Both the position numbers and the translations under genes were made by a program. This document shows, piece by piece, positions 26,671 to 35,224 of a stretch of 64,000 bases of DNA. Position 1 is the stretch's first letter. Each line of letters begins with the position of its first letter. The notes under the pieces are model-generated. The model saw only the letters and a program-made list of their open reading frames with translations, had not been told where the DNA came from and ran no database searches. This DNA is from Psychrobacter aquaticus CMS 56 (lineage in GTDB: Bacteria; Pseudomonadota; Gammaproteobacteria; Pseudomonadales; Moraxellaceae). The DNA lies in the NCBI RefSeq assembly GCF_000471625.1, contig NZ_AUSW01000034.1, positions 310,001 through 374,000 on the forward strand, read 5' to 3'.

Positions 26671-26688
26671 ATTTTCAATCATCATATT

Positions 26689-27366
26689 TTATTTATCGAA
26701 GCCTTTGGTGACTTTATATTTAATTTGCTTATTGTCGGCATCGATGACATCTATCAAAGCGCCTTTGTACCCAATTTCCTTGGACTGTGATAAGTCGTAT
26801 TCAACATCATTATTAAAAGCCGGTCTTGCTGTATCGCTGCTAAATTCACGATAGCCAATATTTATCTTATTACCTACCTTGCCGTTATAGAGTAGTGTCT
26901 GTTGAAAGCTGTTTTTATTAGCAATCGCCCAATTAGTCTTTTGGTACGGAACGTCTGTAGTACAACTGCTGACATAGTTATAAATTGTCATGACGCAAAG
27001 AGCTTTGTCCTCTTTTCTAATAGCCAACAAAGCAGGTGGGTCTTTTAGCAGGCCTTTCGTAACGTCGCCAGCGTCAACATCCTTAGAGATTTTATACTGC
27101 TCATACTTTTCATCTTCACCTTGTTTCGCAAAGTAGCCTGGTGATACTTTATTACCAGACATATTGTAGTAGTCATCTATATAGATAGCATCTTGTTGAA
27201 CCATCATTCCCTGCGTCAGCATATGACTGCCAAGGCTCGCAGTAGTCACCTGTCCGATTGGGGGCTTGCTTATCTCTTTGATTTCGGGTTTGTAATTGTA
27301 GGCAGGTGTCGCGCAGGCAGACAAAAAGCCAGCCGTTACAATTGATGTAAATAGTATCTTTTTCAT
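26689..27366 (-). CDS. phage-encoded lipoprotein, probable moron
   Basis: The start is set at the ATG at 27366 (MKKILFTSIVTAGFLSACATP), a textbook lipoprotein signal with Cys18; the longer frame to 27426 adds a non-signal extension. 225 residues. Mature part: YKPEIKEISKPPIGQVTTASLGSHMLTQG, then a beta-rich domain. It has its own terminator and sits between tail assembly and antirepressor genes. Lipoproteins at such positions often alter the lysogen surface (superinfection exclusion, serum resistance), but no family is recognised. Confidence 0.75.
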   Translation of the reverse strand: MKKILFTSIVTAGFLSACATPAYNYKPEIKEISKPPIGQVTTASLGSHMLTQGMMVQQDAIYIDDYYNMSGNKVSPGYFAKQGEDEKYEQYKISKDVDAGDVTKGLLKDPPALLAIRKEDKALCVMTIYNYVSSCTTDVPYQKTNWAIANKNSFQQTLLYNGKVGNKINIGYREFSSDTARPAFNNDVEYDLSQSKEIGYKGALIDVIDADNKQIKYKVTKGFDK

Positions 27367-27432
27367 AATACAGTTCGCCACAGTTAAATAAAGGTCAACT
27401 ATAACCGATTGGAAACACTCTAGCAATATTAT

Positions 27433-27705
27433 TTAATCCGTCAACTGCTCCTCAAAACCAATCTCAACATCATCTTCATGCGGCATAAACTCAAGGGGCT
27501 CTACCCAGTCCTCAAATTTAAGCTCTTTGTTAATGTTCATTGCAATGATATTGGCGGCTGCTTGCTCAACACGCCTACCAATGTTTAGACTGCCACGTAT
27601 ATCGCGATACTCAGCCCATTGGTTAATCTCTAGCATGGTCAGATTTGATTTAACTTGATGAATGGTATTTCCGCCGATACCTGACAGCGCAAGCTCAAAA
27701 AGCAA
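27433..27705 (-). CDS. tail assembly protein T-like, probably expressed by -1 frameshift from G
   Basis: 90 residues counted from a TTG; there is no convincing start codon or ribosome site. The product has the gpT-like pattern LTMLEINQWAEYRDIRGSLNIGRRVEQAAANIIAMNIN. The frame is open upstream into the G-like gene up to the slippery heptamer at 27753-27759, which would make a G-T fusion protein as in lambda. gpGT is needed to assemble the tape measure and tube. Confidence 0.8.
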   Translation of the reverse strand: MLFELALSGIGGNTIHQVKSNLTMLEINQWAEYRDIRGSLNIGRRVEQAAANIIAMNINKELKFEDWVEPLEFMPHEDDVEIGFEEQLTD

Positions 27706-27719
27706 TTCGTTTTCACCTG

Positions 27720-28070
27720 CTATGAAGCCTTTTTGCTCTTGGCTTGCATCGCCTTTTTTATATTCTCAGTGCCCCACACTTTATCAAAAACTGCAGACGC
27801 CAGTGCTTGCACAAAATTTTCTTCTATCTGTTTTTTGGTAAACATCACTTTGTCGTTGTCGTCTACTAAGGCTTTACTGATCCACTCACTAGCTACGCTT
27901 TCTTGATCGTGCATACGCTTCAGTAATGTCTCAGTTTCAAAAAATGGTAGCTGCTTGATGCGCACATCAACACTGCACTCTTCGCCGTTGTGGAAAAATT
28001 CCACGGTTTCATCGCGTACTTGCGAGACAAGGCTACCTGACTTAATATCGGCTAGATTTAACTTGGCCAT
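27720..28070 (-). CDS. tail assembly chaperone G-like
   Basis: 116 residues starting MAKLNLADIKSGSLVSQVRDETVEFFHNGEECSVDVRIKQLPF and ending NIKKAMQAKSKKAS. The size, helical content and place between the tail tube and tape measure genes match lambda gpG-type chaperones. It carries A AAA AAG in the zero frame near its 3' end, the classic -1 slippery sequence. Confidence 0.83.
   Translation of the reverse strand: MAKLNLADIKSGSLVSQVRDETVEFFHNGEECSVDVRIKQLPFFETETLLKRMHDQESVASEWISKALVDDNDKVMFTKKQIEENFVQALASAVFDKVWGTENIKKAMQAKSKKAS
27753..27759 (-). promoter_or_regulatory. slippery heptamer A AAA AAG for -1 frameshift (G to G-T)
   Basis: In the G frame the codons are ATA AAA AAG, giving the X XXY YYZ pattern. 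After a -1 slip the frame reads KKGDASQEQKGFIAGENELLFELALSG, with no stop until the end of the T gene at 27433. The same heptamer drives frameshifting in E. coli dnaX. Confidence 0.78.
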
Positions 28071-28095
28071 CTTTACAATCCTCTAAAAATAGTTA

Positions 28096-28113
28096 AGCCC
28101 CAATTAAGGGGCT
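28096..28113 (-). terminator. short hairpin after the tail tube gene
   Basis: AGCCCC and GGGGCT pair around TTAATT. The following T stretch is interrupted (TAACTATTTTT), so it probably attenuates and gives more tube than chaperone. Confidence 0.45.
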
Positions 28114-28145
28114 CATCGTTCGTTTATTTTGTCAGCGCTTTAGGC

Positions 28146-28646
28146 TTATGGCGTGACAGTCTTGTATGCCGTGATAGCTCGAGACTGACGCTTCATCGAT
28201 ACAGTATTTTTAACCAGTGAATCAGGGTCGAAAGTTGGTGCGCTATTTTTTAGCAGGGCCGTAAATGATGTCCAAGTCCGACCTTCTGGCAGCGTTACCA
28301 CACCGGTCAAAGCCTCAATCTCTGGGCTAATCTTACCGTCAGCCCAACCAACGAATACTTCTACGCCTTCACGGTCATCAGCAAGCTGCAGCAAAGTAAT
28401 ATGAGTGGCGTTTTCAGGATCAGTATTAATCGTAATAGATCCTTCGCCCGGTGTATTCAGCCCATAAGTAGACGTTGCTGAATCCTCTTCCTCTAAGCAA
28501 GTGTCAGGGATATCTGTTGGACTGTCATCGCCCAGCACAATACCAGTAATACAAACCATCTTAGTCAGTATCGCCGCACTATCTTCACCGTGTTTAATCC
28601 AAACATTCGTGCCTTGCGCCAGTACGCCTTTTTTAATCTTAGCCAT
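28146..28646 (-). CDS. major tail tube protein
   Basis: The start is the ATG at 28646 (MAKIKKGVLAQGTNVWIKHG) with AGGAA upstream; the longer frame to 28694 overlaps the terminator gene and lacks support. 166 residues of the lambda gpV-like tube type: TKMVCITGIVLGDDSPTDIPDTCLEEEDSATSTYGLNTPGEG, then EVFVGWADGKI and WTSFTALLKNSAPTFDPDSLVKNTVSMKRQS. It lies between the tail terminator and the assembly chaperones, as expected. Confidence 0.88.
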   Translation of the reverse strand: MAKIKKGVLAQGTNVWIKHGEDSAAILTKMVCITGIVLGDDSPTDIPDTCLEEEDSATSTYGLNTPGEGSITINTDPENATHITLLQLADDREGVEVFVGWADGKISPEIEALTGVVTLPEGRTWTSFTALLKNSAPTFDPDSLVKNTVSMKRQSRAITAYKTVTP

Positions 28647-28675
28647 AATACTATTCCTGTGAGTAGTGGGTTTTC

Positions 28676-29038
28676 TTAACGCTCTAGGATCCAATTTGCA
28701 TCGAATCCACGACCATAAAGTTTTGCTTTGCTGTCATATAGACTGATAGATGGATTTGATATCCAAGATTCTTTTTCGAGCGCTGCTCGACAAGCATCGC
28801 GTAAAATATAAGCGGTCTTTGCATCTGTTGCATAAACCATCAATTGATACTGCGTGTCGTCAAAATTTGCGGGCTCATCCAAATGATTGTTTGCTTGTCC
28901 TGATATGGTTTGCCAGACGATGTATGGCGGTGATGTGTCATGTGGCGCAATATCTTCAAACACTTTACTCTCGACATTAATGAGCGCCGCCAAATCAATA
29001 TCAGCGTTAAGTGTGCGGTATATCGGTAAAAAGCTCAT
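28676..29038 (-). CDS. tail terminator / completion protein, DUF3168
   Basis: 120 residues with the DUF3168 (gp17-like) pattern: N-terminal LAALINVESKVFEDIAPHDTSPPYIVWQTISG and YQLMVYATDAKTAYILRDACRAALE, then a C-terminal strand. It caps the tail tube where it meets the head. It directly precedes the tail tube gene. Confidence 0.83.
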   Translation of the reverse strand: MSFLPIYRTLNADIDLAALINVESKVFEDIAPHDTSPPYIVWQTISGQANNHLDEPANFDDTQYQLMVYATDAKTAYILRDACRAALEKESWISNPSISLYDSKAKLYGRGFDANWILER

Positions 29039-29050
29039 ATTTCACCCATT

Positions 29051-29085
29051 AAAAAAGCCCTTGCTGTTTCCAGTAAAGGCTCGTT
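29051..29085 (-). terminator. terminator after the HNH homing endonuclease
   Basis: On the minus strand AGCCTTTACTG pairs imperfectly with CAGCAAGGGCT and T6 follows. It lies just beyond the HNH gene stop and before the DUF3168 gene. Confidence 0.6.
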
Positions 29086-29101
29086 GATTTAATTTTAAGT
29101 T

Positions 29102-29917
29102 TTAAGCTGTTTTCTGCTCAGCGATATGTTTTAGGTGCTCAGGAATATTATCAGGTAGCCTAGCCCCTTTTGATATATTGTCAAATTCCCATAATGGCTG
29201 CAGGTTTGTGTGATGGCACAGCTCAATTAAATGCTCTTTAGTTTCAGCAATTGCCAGTGGCACAATGTGGTCAACGTGCCAATCGCCGTAATTATCCCAA
29301 CTCATGCCATTAGTAAACCGGGCTTCAAGATACGCTCTAAGCTCAAGCCATGAACAGCCTAGGTAGTCATTTACTTTTAACCATTTGGTTTCACCACGTT
29401 TAGCTAATTCAAACTTAAAACGCCCACGCATATTCGTTTGCAAGGCGTAAAGTTTGTCAGTTTTTCGTCTTTTCTTAACATACTCTCTTGAATATTTATT
29501 GATCCGTTCGGATTCACGTTTTTGATATTCGGCCTGTCTGGCTATTATTATCTCTCTATTCTCAGCATAGTACCTAGCATGGCGCTGTCTTATTTTAGCT
29601 CTATTTTTAGCTCTATATTTTGCCGTCTGCTCAAGCGTATGCTCTCTATTTTCAATGTAACGCATTTTACTTTTAGCTAGATATTCATCCTTTTTAGCTT
29701 CATAGCACCGCTTTTTTGCTGACGCCACTTTTTCAGGGTGCGCTTCGCGGTATTCTTTAGACTTGGCTACAGCCTTATCTCTATACCTAGGATATGATTC
29801 TTTTCGCATGGTGCTACGGCATGGTTTGCAATATATAGCAAAGCCATCTTTTGCATTCTTGTCTTTTGTGAAATGCTCAAGTGATTTCGTTTCTTTGCAA
29901 CGGGTACAGGTTTTCAT
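29102..29917 (-). CDS. free-standing HNH homing endonuclease with Cys4 zinc finger
   Basis: The start is the ATG at 29917 (MKTCTRCKETKSLEHFTKD); 271 residues. An N-terminal Cys4 zinc ribbon (CTRC...CKPC) is followed by Lys/Arg-rich helical repeats with YRAKNRAK-type units that probably bind DNA. The C-terminal HNH domain reads WHVDHIVPLAIAETKEHLIELCHHTNLQPLWEFDN with the His-Asn-His signature. It separates the HK97 gp10-like and DUF3168 genes, which are normally adjacent, so it is an inserted selfish gene. Confidence 0.88.
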   Translation of the reverse strand: MKTCTRCKETKSLEHFTKDKNAKDGFAIYCKPCRSTMRKESYPRYRDKAVAKSKEYREAHPEKVASAKKRCYEAKKDEYLAKSKMRYIENREHTLEQTAKYRAKNRAKIRQRHARYYAENREIIIARQAEYQKRESERINKYSREYVKKRRKTDKLYALQTNMRGRFKFELAKRGETKWLKVNDYLGCSWLELRAYLEARFTNGMSWDNYGDWHVDHIVPLAIAETKEHLIELCHHTNLQPLWEFDNISKGARLPDNIPEHLKHIAEQKTA

Positions 29918-29951
29918 AATATTTACTCTGCTATACAACCCTTGTATTATC

Positions 29952-30452
29952 TCACATTTTACTAATTTCTTTGTCCAGTTCTTCTAAAAATGAGCGCTTG
30001 AACTCAGCTTGAACTGCATCTATGTTGTTATTCAGCGCTGGACGTAACAAAGGGGTGGCTGAGTTGGTAGCTGTCCCATATTCCAAATAACGCCAGTAAA
30101 AAGTGTCACCACCGGGGTTCTTCTTATCCCCTTGGGTTTGATACCTGCGACCTATTCGACCTGCCCGCCTATTGTCCGCATTGGTACCGTAATTTCTAGC
30201 ACCGCCTTTGACGCCCACTTTCATCATGACAAAGTCGCCCTTAGTTTTACTAGGCTTAGTGACAATGTTTTTCCAAATCTTTTCAGGACTGTGTTTGTCA
30301 TCGAGCGCCTTGGCGTTTTGCACAGCGTCTTTCTTAACAATGTTCATTGCTTTGCGTGATGCGCGTGTCGCAGCGTTTTTAACTTTGCGTGGCTTACCCA
30401 GCTGCCGAATCTTGGCAAGAACCTCATCAAGTCCAGTGATTTCGTTTGCCAT
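29952..30452 (-). CDS. HK97 gp10-like tail-head joining protein
   Basis: 166 residues: EITGLDEVLAKIRQLGKPRKVKNAATRASRKAMNIVKKDAVQNAK at the N-terminus and WRYLEYGTATNSATPLLRPALNNN at the C-terminus. This is the HK97 gp10 family signature (...FLEfGT..m.a.PFmRPA...). It works in head-tail joining. It lies 2 bases after the head closure gene. Confidence 0.87.
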   Translation of the reverse strand: MANEITGLDEVLAKIRQLGKPRKVKNAATRASRKAMNIVKKDAVQNAKALDDKHSPEKIWKNIVTKPSKTKGDFVMMKVGVKGGARNYGTNADNRRAGRIGRRYQTQGDKKNPGGDTFYWRYLEYGTATNSATPLLRPALNNNIDAVQAEFKRSFLEELDKEISKM

Positions 30453-30454
30453 GA

Positions 30455-30811
30455 TTAGTCCTTAAACTGCTCAACCCCACCTGAAAGATTAAACGTGGTA
30501 TATTCCAGACCGCTATCGCTATCATCAAGGCCTTGGCTACTTATGGCAAAGAGTCGACCCTTCCAAATCACGCGCATTGTCGTATCGATATCAAGACCAG
30601 CGCTATATCGCACTTTCATTCGAGCGGTAATTTCAGAGTCTGCCGCTTGTGCACTGATCAAGTCTTTAGTAGAGAGAGGGGTGATCTTTGCATATGCCTT
30701 TTTGTAGTCGATCCACTCGGATGGCAAATCATATCCGTCGTCATCGCGGCCGCCTTTCACATAGCTTTGGATAGTGACACGGTGTCTTAACTCGCCTGCA
30801 TTGACTGCCAT
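30455..30811 (-). CDS. head closure / head-tail adaptor protein
   Basis: The start is the ATG at 30811 (MAVNAGELRHRVTIQSYVKG); 118 residues. GELRHRVTIQ...YDLPSEWIDYKKAYAKITPLSTKDLISAQAADSEITARMKVRYSAGLD is the SPP1 gp16 / phage head-tail adaptor signature. It seals the head after packaging and joins the tail. Confidence 0.9.
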   Translation of the reverse strand: MAVNAGELRHRVTIQSYVKGGRDDDGYDLPSEWIDYKKAYAKITPLSTKDLISAQAADSEITARMKVRYSAGLDIDTTMRVIWKGRLFAISSQGLDDSDSGLEYTTFNLSGGVEQFKD

Positions 30812-30812
30812 A

Positions 30813-31055
30813 TCAATCATCCATATCTAAAAAGCCAGACCCTGTTTCGTCATCGTCGTCTTGCTGCTCGATGAGCTCGCTTAATATTTCGTCATTCTGC
30901 TCAATCAAACGCAATATCACTTGTTCTTTTTCACTGGACTGCTGGATTAGTACGCTATTTTGTTCGACCAGCTTGGTCACCAGTTTTATTAAGCTTGGCA
31001 ATAAGTCGCTTTGCTCGATCCCTTGCTTCATCGGCTCTTTGTTTAATCCACTCAC
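30813..31055 (-). CDS. small coiled-coil protein, unknown
   Basis: 80 residues with a Leu/Ile heptad helix (SLIKLVTKLVEQNSVLIQQSSEKEQVILRLIEQNDEILSELIEQ) and an acidic tail (DDDDETGSGFLDMDD). It is sandwiched between the gp6-like connector and head closure genes, overlapping the latter or ending just before it. It may be a structural accessory; no family is recognised. Confidence 0.65.
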   Translation of the reverse strand: MSGLNKEPMKQGIEQSDLLPSLIKLVTKLVEQNSVLIQQSSEKEQVILRLIEQNDEILSELIEQQDDDDETGSGFLDMDD

Positions 31056-31085
31056 GGCGTGCCTCGCATCCTTTACAAGTCATTG

Positions 31086-31394
31086 TTAAGTTCCCATTCG
31101 TCGGTAAGGTTGTAGCAGAGCCTTAGCCCCCATTGGCACTTCAATCATGGACGATTCAGATACCGCCTCACGATGGGCATACCAGTGACCAACGATGAGT
31201 AAGGTAGCCTGATCAATAGAAGCATTGTCGATCACACCATACTCATCGTCTTCTGGTACCGCCAATTCGTAAATAGTCCGGTCAATATGTTGTTGAATAT
31301 GATCACGAGCAGCTGCCATGTATCCCGCCAGCAGCGCATCTTCATCTTCATGCTCGATGCGGCATTGAAATTTTACCTGCTCAAGTGTCACCAT
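31086..31394 (-). CDS. head-tail connector protein, HK97 gp6-like
   Basis: 102 residues: MVTLEQVKFQCRIEHEDEDALLAGYMAAARDHIQQHIDRTIYE, LLIVGHWYAHREAVSESSMIEVPMGAKALLQPYRRM. This is the gp6 (DNA packaging, connector) family signature. It forms the ring beneath the portal. Confidence 0.9.
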   Translation of the reverse strand: MVTLEQVKFQCRIEHEDEDALLAGYMAAARDHIQQHIDRTIYELAVPEDDEYGVIDNASIDQATLLIVGHWYAHREAVSESSMIEVPMGAKALLQPYRRMGT

Positions 31395-31396
31395 AA

Positions 31397-31696
31397 TTAA
31401 TCTGCCTTGCCGTCGGTTTCCGCTTTATCTTTATCTTCAGCAGCAGCAATCGCACGCTCTTCTGCTTCTTCATCTGCTTTAGCTTTGGCTTGTTTTTCGG
31501 CTTTAGCAGCTTTAGCTAATTCAGCTTTAGTTGGTTTTTTTTCATCAACTTCAGCTTCTTTATCAAGATTATCAACCTCGACAGCATAGCCTTTGTCCAC
31601 AAGTTCTTTGCCTTCTACAGCATTGACCTTTACTGTCTTACCATTTGCGACGGTAGTACGACCTACCATCATGTATTTCAATGTACGAATAAGCAT
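31397..31696 (-). CDS. phage protein with Ala/Lys/Glu-rich tail
   Basis: 99 residues. The N-terminal 45 residues (LIRTLKYMMVGRTTVANGKTVKVNAVEGKELVDKGYAVEV) form a small beta domain resembling the short capsid-accessory proteins found after major capsid genes. The remainder is a charged Ala/Lys/Glu helix (AELAKAAKAEKQAKAKADEEAEE). It lies between the capsid terminator and the gp6-like gene. Function unknown. Confidence 0.7.
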   Translation of the reverse strand: MLIRTLKYMMVGRTTVANGKTVKVNAVEGKELVDKGYAVEVDNLDKEAEVDEKKPTKAELAKAAKAEKQAKAKADEEAEERAIAAAEDKDKAETDGKAD

Positions 31697-31758
31697 AGCT
31701 ACTACTCCTTTTTGTTAATGCAAAGCTAACTGAAATAATTAACTTTGGATTAATAAAA

Positions 31759-31785
31759 AACGAAACCCGTTAGACGAGTTTTGTT
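31759..31785 (-). terminator. terminator after the major capsid gene
   Basis: On the minus strand AAACTCGT pairs with ACGGGTTT around a 3-base loop and a T6 run follows. It probably keeps capsid expression above that of the downstream connectors. Confidence 0.65.
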
Positions 31786-31821
31786 TATTGTTTTTTTCAA
31801 TAAGAAAGTTTCTTTAAATGA

Positions 31822-33048
31822 TTAAGCGTTCAGCAAAGTCTTAGCTGCAGCGAAGTCACCAAAAATGAACGACTCAGGACGCTTGACGACTAGGCCAAGG
31901 CGCTCTTCGCAACGGATAGAAACCATGTTGTCTTCAAAGTCAGTATCGTTTTCAGTACTGATAATAACGTTTGCTTCTTCACGGTCAAAGATTTGAGCAG
32001 CACTTGCGAATGCGCCAGTCAAGAACTTACCACGGAAATCAGGCTCATCTGTGTCAACAACTGGCAAACTCCATAGCGTATTACCAACCAGGTTCATTGG
32101 ATTAGCCATAATATAATTACCAAGGCTATTCTTAGTGAGTTCAATTTTTGCCCATTCTAAGAAATCCATAACCGTGGCAGTTGCTGGTAAACGAGCAAGA
32201 CGTGCCTGCAACATTGCCAAGCGAACGATGTCGATATTAGTAACAGGCGCTTCAGGATCGAATGGAGACGAAAAAGCGGTTGCTTGTGGCACGATACCAG
32301 TCAAATTACTACCGGTACCGTTTCCAAATAACAATTGGCGCTCTTCTTCTTGCTTAAGACCAAAGCGCATTTCAGCATCAATCGTTGACATGAGCTGACT
32401 CATATCATCAAGAATTTGCTTAGATGCCTTAAACATATGAGCGATAGTGCCAACTTGCGTCATTTTAGTTGCAAACGCAATGTCACTGTAAGGCTTCTTA
32501 GTGCCTTCTGGCACAATGGCAGCTGCATTAGTAAAGCCTGTCTGCTGCACCCAAAACAAAGCATTGCTCTCGGTTGTACCAGGTGCGATAAGATCGCGAA
32601 TGAATAAACGTTGTTTAGGCTGCTGATCAATACCAGGCAATCTCATAGGTTCAATAACACCAGGCACATCAGCAGTTGTTAATGCATCTTGTATTGGAAT
32701 ACGCAACTTGTCGCCATGTTGTAGATTTTTAGCAAACTCTGCTAAACCCTCAAAGCTTGCAACTGTTTGTCCAATGGTTTTAGCAGATGGACGACCAGAG
32801 TTGTTTTCATTACGCTTGAACAACTGCTCAGCATCACCAAGCTGCGCCTCAAGGGCGTTTTGCTTAACTTCTAATGCGTTAGCAAGAGTCAATGCTTTAT
32901 CTGCAGCGTTCTTAGTTTTTGTACTAACTTCGCCATGTCGACGTGCTTCTTCCAAAGCTTTTTCAGCTTGTGGTAGTAGCTGTTCATGGGTAATTTTAAG
33001 CTGCTTATTGACAGCTTCAAGTTCCGCTTTAATATTTAAATCTGACAT
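31822..33048 (-). CDS. major capsid protein, HK97 family
   Basis: 408 residues. The N-terminal 100 residues are a charged coiled-coil scaffold region (delta domain) ending before FEGLAEFAKNLQ. The HK97 fold signatures follow: IREPM-like PGVIEPMRLPGIDQQPKQRLFIRDLIAPG, FWVQQTGFTNAAAIVPEGTKKPYSDI, LLFGNGTGSNLTGIVPQA, FRGKFLTGAFASAAQIFDREEANVIISTEN. The prohead protease upstream would remove the delta domain. Confidence 0.96.
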   Translation of the reverse strand: MSDLNIKAELEAVNKQLKITHEQLLPQAEKALEEARRHGEVSTKTKNAADKALTLANALEVKQNALEAQLGDAEQLFKRNENNSGRPSAKTIGQTVASFEGLAEFAKNLQHGDKLRIPIQDALTTADVPGVIEPMRLPGIDQQPKQRLFIRDLIAPGTTESNALFWVQQTGFTNAAAIVPEGTKKPYSDIAFATKMTQVGTIAHMFKASKQILDDMSQLMSTIDAEMRFGLKQEEERQLLFGNGTGSNLTGIVPQATAFSSPFDPEAPVTNIDIVRLAMLQARLARLPATATVMDFLEWAKIELTKNSLGNYIMANPMNLVGNTLWSLPVVDTDEPDFRGKFLTGAFASAAQIFDREEANVIISTENDTDFEDNMVSIRCEERLGLVVKRPESFIFGDFAAAKTLLNA

Positions 33049-33070
33049 TGTCTGTCTCCAAAAACAGAAA

Positions 33071-33086
33071 AACCACCAGACGGTGG
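33071..33086 (-). terminator. short hairpin between prohead protease and capsid
   Basis: CCACC (33073-33077) and GGTGG (33082-33086) pair around a 4-base loop, with T5 following on the minus strand. Confidence 0.5.
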
Positions 33087-33123
33087 AATATGAGGTAATA
33101 ATTAAGTTGGGTTTGAGTTGAGG

Positions 33124-33990
33124 TCAGTCTTTCAACTGGTAGGGATTAGCGGCAATAGCGCGCAAATCTTCGACCAAGTTTTTTATGTCAGCAGCGTCAT
33201 GCGTACTGTTTTGAGTAGCGTCTGGCGTACCCTGTTTTAATTCTGCAAATAATTCACGGCGTTCGCTCCGCGGGATACCTTGCATGGCCATCATACGGTC
33301 AATCTTACGGACAGCGTTTGAAGTGTGCTTGTTGTCTACGTCATTGGTAATAACATCTGAGTCGAGATAACCATCAGCAAATCCCATTTCAACAGCCTTC
33401 TTGCCACCGATCCATGTTTCAGCATCCATTTGAATAGACAACTCATCTGCATCAATACCGCTACGAACGTGATAAACATCAGCGATCGTAGTGTCGATTT
33501 GCTCTAAGAAGTCCGCAATGTCGCGTAAGTCGTTACGGTTCCCGCCAGCGATAGTCCAACTGTTGTGGATCATAAAGAAACCAGCACGTGCAATCTGCAA
33601 CTCATCGGCTGCCATTGCAATGAACGAGGCTGCTGAAGCAGCCACTCCAAGAACTCGGACAGTTACTCGGCCTTTATGCTCACGTAGTAAATTATAAATT
33701 GCCAAACCTTCGAAGACATCGCCTCCTGGTGAATTGATATTGACGATGACATCACTATTACGCCCTATGCTACGAAGTGCCGCATTAATGCGCTGGGCTG
33801 TGGTACCGCTATCAGTCCACCAGTCATAGCCGATGGTATCTAAAATATTGATGACATTATCGTCTTCACTCGTATCCGCGGCTTTAATAGTGCCATCCCA
33901 CAGCTCAAGCGCTTTGGGTGTAACATCTGTGTGGGCCTGTGCACGATGTTTCTGTTCTGGCGCCTTAGGTAGTTGACTGCGTCGGTTCAT
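33124..33990 (-). CDS. prohead protease, ClpP-like
   Basis: The start is the ATG at 33990 (MNRRSQLPKAPEQKHR) with GGAG upstream; 288 residues. ClpP/S14 signatures: VIVNINSPGGDVFEGLAIYNLLREHKGRV, GVAASAASFIAMAADEL (catalytic Ser in ASAAS), and FFMIHNSW (catalytic His). It matures the HK97-type capsid. The start overlaps the end of the portal gene by 26 bases. Confidence 0.94.
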   Translation of the reverse strand: MNRRSQLPKAPEQKHRAQAHTDVTPKALELWDGTIKAADTSEDDNVINILDTIGYDWWTDSGTTAQRINAALRSIGRNSDVIVNINSPGGDVFEGLAIYNLLREHKGRVTVRVLGVAASAASFIAMAADELQIARAGFFMIHNSWTIAGGNRNDLRDIADFLEQIDTTIADVYHVRSGIDADELSIQMDAETWIGGKKAVEMGFADGYLDSDVITNDVDNKHTSNAVRKIDRMMAMQGIPRSERRELFAELKQGTPDATQNSTHDAADIKNLVEDLRAIAANPYQLKD

Positions 33991-35224
33991 TTTTTGCTCC
34001 GTAATTTGTGCCCACTTGGTCAATCCCAATCAAAGCAGACTGCACTGTATATTTATCACCGCCCTCAATAGGCGGTAGATTCTCAAGACGTCGTACTTCG
34101 TTGCGGCTCATCCATCCATTATTTAATGCTGAGTTATAGTAAGCAGAACGTCCAGCACTATCCGCTCTTAATAACCCTTCAACTGAAAACTCGACCGTAA
34201 TATTGTCAGCATCAAGAGGACTTAATAAGCACCGGCGTATCTCTTGTTCAATATTGACTAGTATCGGACGCAAAGTATTAGTTAAGAACTGAAGCCATTG
34301 ACCATCAACTGATGACGCCCAACTTGATGACTTATCCATATGGCCAATCATGAATGGCGGTACACGAAACAAGCGGCATATCTCTTCAACATTAAAGCTT
34401 CGCGTCTGTAGCAACTGTGCCGCTTCTGGATTCATCGTAATGTTCTGATACTTCATACCAGACTCAAGAACCATGATGCGACCAGCGTTTTCACTTGAAG
34501 CATATTTGGTAACGTTGTCTCTAATCTGCTCACGCTGATCAGTTTTGAGCTGCATATCAGTACTTAAAAAACCAGAAGGTTGCATGCCCTTTTTAAAAAA
34601 CTTACCTGCAGATTGATCAGCAGCTGTTGCGCTACCAACGGTTTCTCGACCTTGTGCAATTGGTGACAAACCAGCCAAGCCGTCAATACCAAAGCCACGA
34701 ATATGCATCATTGCATCTTCAAATATAACTCGCTCTTTACCATTTTTGATAACTTTGTATTCAAGAGCTCCGCTCTCTAATCTCTTTTGACGTACTGTTT
34801 GAGGCAATAAAATGTCAAGAGAAACCAAGCGCGTACCAATGTAAATCTTTTCAACATAAGCATTTCCCCATAGGCAGATACTCGCAATGATCATCAACAT
34901 AAAACGGCTAGGTGTATACTCAGCATTCGGCTTTTGCGAAAGTAACTTATGCAAAGGGTGAGTCTTGGCTACTGTTCGGCTACCGTCCTTATTGTTTTGA
35001 TATACCTTGATGGGTAGCGTTGATATTGTTTCACTGAGCAAGCGCGTACACGCCCATACCGTCGACAACTGTAATGCGCTGTCTACAGTCACATGCTTTC
35101 CACTTGATGTACTATTACCACCCATCAAGTTGAGTATCTGACTGCTGGTTAAATCTGTTATTTGATGCGGTACACCCATAAACTCCAATATTGCGGCTCT
35201 AATAGGGCCTATTTTCTTTCTCAT
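33965..35224 (-). CDS. portal protein, HK97 family
   Basis: 419 residues. Signatures: STVWACTRLLSETISTLPIKVYQ, LHKLLSQKPNAEYTPSRFMLMI, GNAYVEKIY, ARSFNVEEICRLFRVPPFMIGHM and FLTNTLRPILVNIEQEI. It forms the dodecameric vertex through which DNA is packaged. Start and stop overlap both neighbours by a few bases. Confidence 0.96.
   Translation of the reverse strand: MRKKIGPIRAAILEFMGVPHQITDLTSSQILNLMGGNSTSSGKHVTVDSALQLSTVWACTRLLSETISTLPIKVYQNNKDGSRTVAKTHPLHKLLSQKPNAEYTPSRFMLMIIASICLWGNAYVEKIYIGTRLVSLDILLPQTVRQKRLESGALEYKVIKNGKERVIFEDAMMHIRGFGIDGLAGLSPIAQGRETVGSATAADQSAGKFFKKGMQPSGFLSTDMQLKTDQREQIRDNVTKYASSENAGRIMVLESGMKYQNITMNPEAAQLLQTRSFNVEEICRLFRVPPFMIGHMDKSSSWASSVDGQWLQFLTNTLRPILVNIEQEIRRCLLSPLDADNITVEFSVEGLLRADSAGRSAYYNSALNNGWMSRNEVRRLENLPPIEGGDKYTVQSALIGIDQVGTNYGAKNEPTQSTT

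Noticed and set aside
26377..26678. Long N-terminal extension of the BRO protein and an overlapping 79-codon frame
   Set aside because: A good ribosome site sits at 26376 and the upstream region has C4-type RNA structure and terminators; treated as leader.
27720..27722. Stop separating G and T as evidence of gene decay
   Set aside because: The slippery heptamer and continuous T frame explain it as programmed frameshifting.
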